A stretch of 7,790 bases of DNA from MD308 sp051888795 (GTDB lineage: Bacteria; Bacillota; Clostridia; Lachnospirales; Lachnospiraceae): positions 1 through 7,790 of the forward strand of contig JBJFCD010000248.1 in assembly GCA_051888795.1 (NCBI GenBank), given 5' to 3'. Both the position numbers and the translations under genes were made by a program. Shown here piece by piece: positions 6,548-7,790 of the stretch. Every line of letters begins with the position of its first letter. The stretch's first letter is position 1. The notes under the pieces were generated by a model. The model was given only the letters and a program-made list of their open reading frames with translations, ran no database searches and had not been told where the DNA came from.

Positions 6548-6570
6548 TCAAAAGCAAAATCACTTATAAT
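6542..6570 (+). promoter_or_regulatory. sigma-A-type promoter of merR
   Basis: TTGCAA (6542-6547) and a perfect TATAAT (6565-6570) are separated by 17 bp. Transcription would start near 6577, just ahead of the 20-bp dyad, so regulator bound at the dyad could block its own transcript. The TATAAT also sits in a 6-bp inverted repeat (AAATCA-7 nt-TGATTT, 6557-6575). Confidence 0.6.
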
Positions 6571-6576
6571 GATTTC

Positions 6577-6607
6577 ATTGTAATACCTAAACCTAACTTC
6601 AGGTCAA
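6577..6607 (-). promoter_or_regulatory. MerR-type promoter with 19-bp spacer and operator dyad
   Basis: The minus strand reads TTGACC (6607-6602) and TACAAT (6582-6577) with a 19-bp spacer, longer than the 17 bp normal for sigma-A and typical of MerR-family targets that need activator-induced DNA distortion. The spacer and the edge of the -35 form a 20-bp dyad at 6585-6604 (ACCTnAAnnT and its mirror), with 7 of 10 positions symmetric in each half. It drives the hydrolase remnant, the flavodoxin and the CMD-cupin remnant, and lies directly upstream of merR on the other strand. Confidence 0.75.
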
Positions 6608-6640
6608 TACTTATTTATCGAATTTTGAAAGGATATATCT

Positions 6641-7078
6641 ATGTACACAATAGGACAAGTAGCAGAGATGTTTAATCTCCCCATTTCAACATTAAGATAC
6701 TACGACAAAGAAGGACTTTTTCCTAATCTGGAACGCAAGGGCAATATCAGACAATTCAGCGATACAGAACTTGAAGCAATCCGAGTTATCGAATGCCTGA
6801 AAAAATCCGGGCTGGAAATTAAGGATATAAAGCAGTTTTTTAAATGGGTATCGGAGGGGAGTTCAACCTATGCAGACAGAAAAGAACTGTTTGAATTCCG
6901 CAAAGCAGCCGTTGAAGAAGAGATAAATGCTCTTGAAAAAACACTTGCCATGCTAAAGTTCAAATGCTGGTATTACGAAAAGGCAATAGCTGATGGAAAC
7001 GAGGACAAAATCACCGAGATGATACCAGACAAACTTCCTCCTGAAATCCAACAATTATACGATAAAGCTCATAGCTAA
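6641..7078 (+). CDS. MerR-family transcriptional regulator (AdhR/NmlR-like)
   Basis: A 145-residue regulator with an N-terminal winged helix-turn-helix. YTIGQVAEMFNLPISTLRYYDKEGL (2-26, in parts) is the helix-turn-helix and wing-1 signature, with IRQFSDTELEAI (36-47) after it. A long dimerisation helix runs from about 80 to 115. C52 and C109 (in KFKCWYYEKA) are candidate redox or electrophile-sensing residues; there is no metal-binding C-terminal Cys pair, so a metal sensor is unlikely. Members near oxidoreductase genes often respond to aldehydes or quinones. AAAGGA lies 7 nt before the ATG. Its position, divergent from the hydrolase-flavodoxin-cupin genes and next to the long-spacer promoter, makes that operon its probable target. 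The inducer is unknown. Confidence 0.92.
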   Translation: MYTIGQVAEMFNLPISTLRYYDKEGLFPNLERKGNIRQFSDTELEAIRVIECLKKSGLEIKDIKQFFKWVSEGSSTYADRKELFEFRKAAVEEEINALEKTLAMLKFKCWYYEKAIADGNEDKITEMIPDKLPPEIQQLYDKAHS

Positions 7079-7170
7079 AGAGATAGATTCTTTCAGACCA
7101 TGCTTACTTTTATTCTCGGAATCGTAAGGAACTTCTGTGTGCTTAACCAAAAATTTCATAAAATAACACC

Positions 7171-7203
7171 GAGCCGCCTGATTAAATTCAGACGGCTCCT
7201 TTT
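7171..7203 (+). terminator. terminator after merR, facing the SRAP gene
   Basis: GAGCCG-C-CTGA pairs with TCAG-A-CGGCTC around TTAAAT, followed by CTTTT on the plus strand. There is one internal mismatch. It reaches the stop codon of the convergent SRAP gene. The minus strand lacks an adjacent T tract, so it mainly serves merR. Confidence 0.65.
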
Positions 7204-7789
7204 ACGTTAAAAATAAACTCTGTTGTTTATAGTCCTGCCTTCGTATCAACTGTGGTGGCTTTTTATGCAGTGCGTATTCCAAAAACGTGTCTTCATATAC
7301 CCAATCTTCCAATTCGGATCTATCCAGTATCAATGGCATCCGATGATGCACCGGACTGACCGATTCATTTGCCTGGGTAGTTAAGATAATGAAATGGTCT
7401 TCATCCTGAAAGCGATTGTAAAATCCCGCCATGAATAAGACCGGCTGATTTTCTCTCAGGAAAGTAACTTTATTCTTATCCGAATCCCATTCATAAAACT
7501 GCTTTGCTGGAATGATACAGCGTCTGTGCATCACACTATCCCGGAACGACTTTCTTTCCAAAGCTGTTTCTGCTCTTGCATTGATCAACAGCCCTTTTTT
7601 CTGATATTGCGGAAAGCCCCATGACATTTCTTCTGCCAAAAGATGTGGTTTCCTTCCGGTGATCACAGTTGCAGACTGAGAGGGATAAATATCACCCCTG
7701 CGCTCTCTTCTCAGTTTCTCATCCACCTCCCGGACCACTTTTTCTATTTCTCTGGCTGTATCATCATCCACATAATATCGTCCACACAT
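7202..7789 (-). CDS. SRAP-domain protein (YedK/HMCES family), abasic-site crosslinking
   Basis: A 195-residue complete SRAP protein. The family's essential Cys is residue 2 (MCGRYY), exposed after removal of Met. Other active-site residues are N70 and R72 in LINARAET, E100 in FYEWD and H148 in VHHRMPLIL. Known members form a thiazolidine DNA-protein crosslink with abasic sites in single-stranded DNA to protect them during replication; the old name is SOS response-associated peptidase. The length is slightly below the usual 200-230 residues. The ATG is at 7789, one base from the window edge, so its ribosome binding site and promoter are not visible. It converges on merR and shows no functional link to the redox cluster. 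Confidence 0.93.
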   Translation of the reverse strand: MCGRYYVDDDTAREIEKVVREVDEKLRRERRGDIYPSQSATVITGRKPHLLAEEMSWGFPQYQKKGLLINARAETALERKSFRDSVMHRRCIIPAKQFYEWDSDKNKVTFLRENQPVLFMAGFYNRFQDEDHFIILTTQANESVSPVHHRMPLILDRSELEDWVYEDTFLEYALHKKPPQLIRRQDYKQQSLFLT

Positions 7790-7790
7790 T

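Noticed and set aside
7099..7209. Plus-strand 36-codon ORF after merR
   Set aside because: It has no Shine-Dalgarno sequence, runs through the terminator hairpin and overlaps the SRAP stop; it is likely chance.
1..7790. CRISPR array, tRNA, rRNA, phage or plasmid genes
   Set aside because: I saw no regularly spaced repeats, no tRNA-like cloverleaf or rRNA sequence, and no integrase, transposase, replication or capsid genes.

Overview
The window looks like chromosomal DNA of a low-GC Gram-positive anaerobe, most likely a gut Clostridia/Lachnospiraceae-type organism. The basis is AT-rich codon use, strong AGGAGG/GAGGTGA ribosome binding sites, and protein families typical of that group (split 2-hydroxyacyl-CoA dehydratase activase-like proteins, a YdhF-like aldo/keto reductase, a small flavodoxin, a CMD-cupin protein and a MerR regulator). 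This assignment is inference from the sequence; no search was run.

Left part (1-970): a minus-strand pair, a DUF308/HdeD-like membrane protein followed by the first 45 codons of a gene running off the left edge (possibly radical SAM). A divergent intergenic region separates them from the next operon. It holds a 13-bp perfect dyad, a -10-like box and a possible 19-codon leader ORF.

Centre left (972-3954): a tight three-gene plus-strand operon. It comprises a DUF2229-type protein, an HgdB/CoA-activase-related protein and a BcrA/BadF/HgdC-type ATPase ('archerase'), with a 1-nt overlap and then a 2-nt gap. Together they look like a split and reordered version of the large fused CoA-enzyme activases. 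The ATPase keeps both [4Fe-4S] cysteines and has an extra Cys-rich tail. No recognisable acyl-CoA dehydratase subunit lies beside it, so the substrate is unknown. Two plus-strand terminator hairpins follow.

Centre right (4140-7078): a redox gene cluster controlled by a divergent MerR-family regulator. Reading leftward from the regulator there is an alpha/beta hydrolase remnant in three frames, an intact flavodoxin, a CMD-cupin remnant carrying a large deletion and a stop, and after a gap an intact aldo/keto reductase. The 93-bp region before merR holds a plus-strand sigma-A-like promoter for merR. It also holds a minus-strand promoter with a 19-bp spacer filled by a 20-bp dyad, the classic MerR-activated layout. 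The deletions appear to have kept the flavodoxin and both promoters while destroying its two operon partners.

Right edge (7202-7789): a complete SRAP (YedK/HMCES-type) protein on the minus strand, facing merR across a terminator hairpin.
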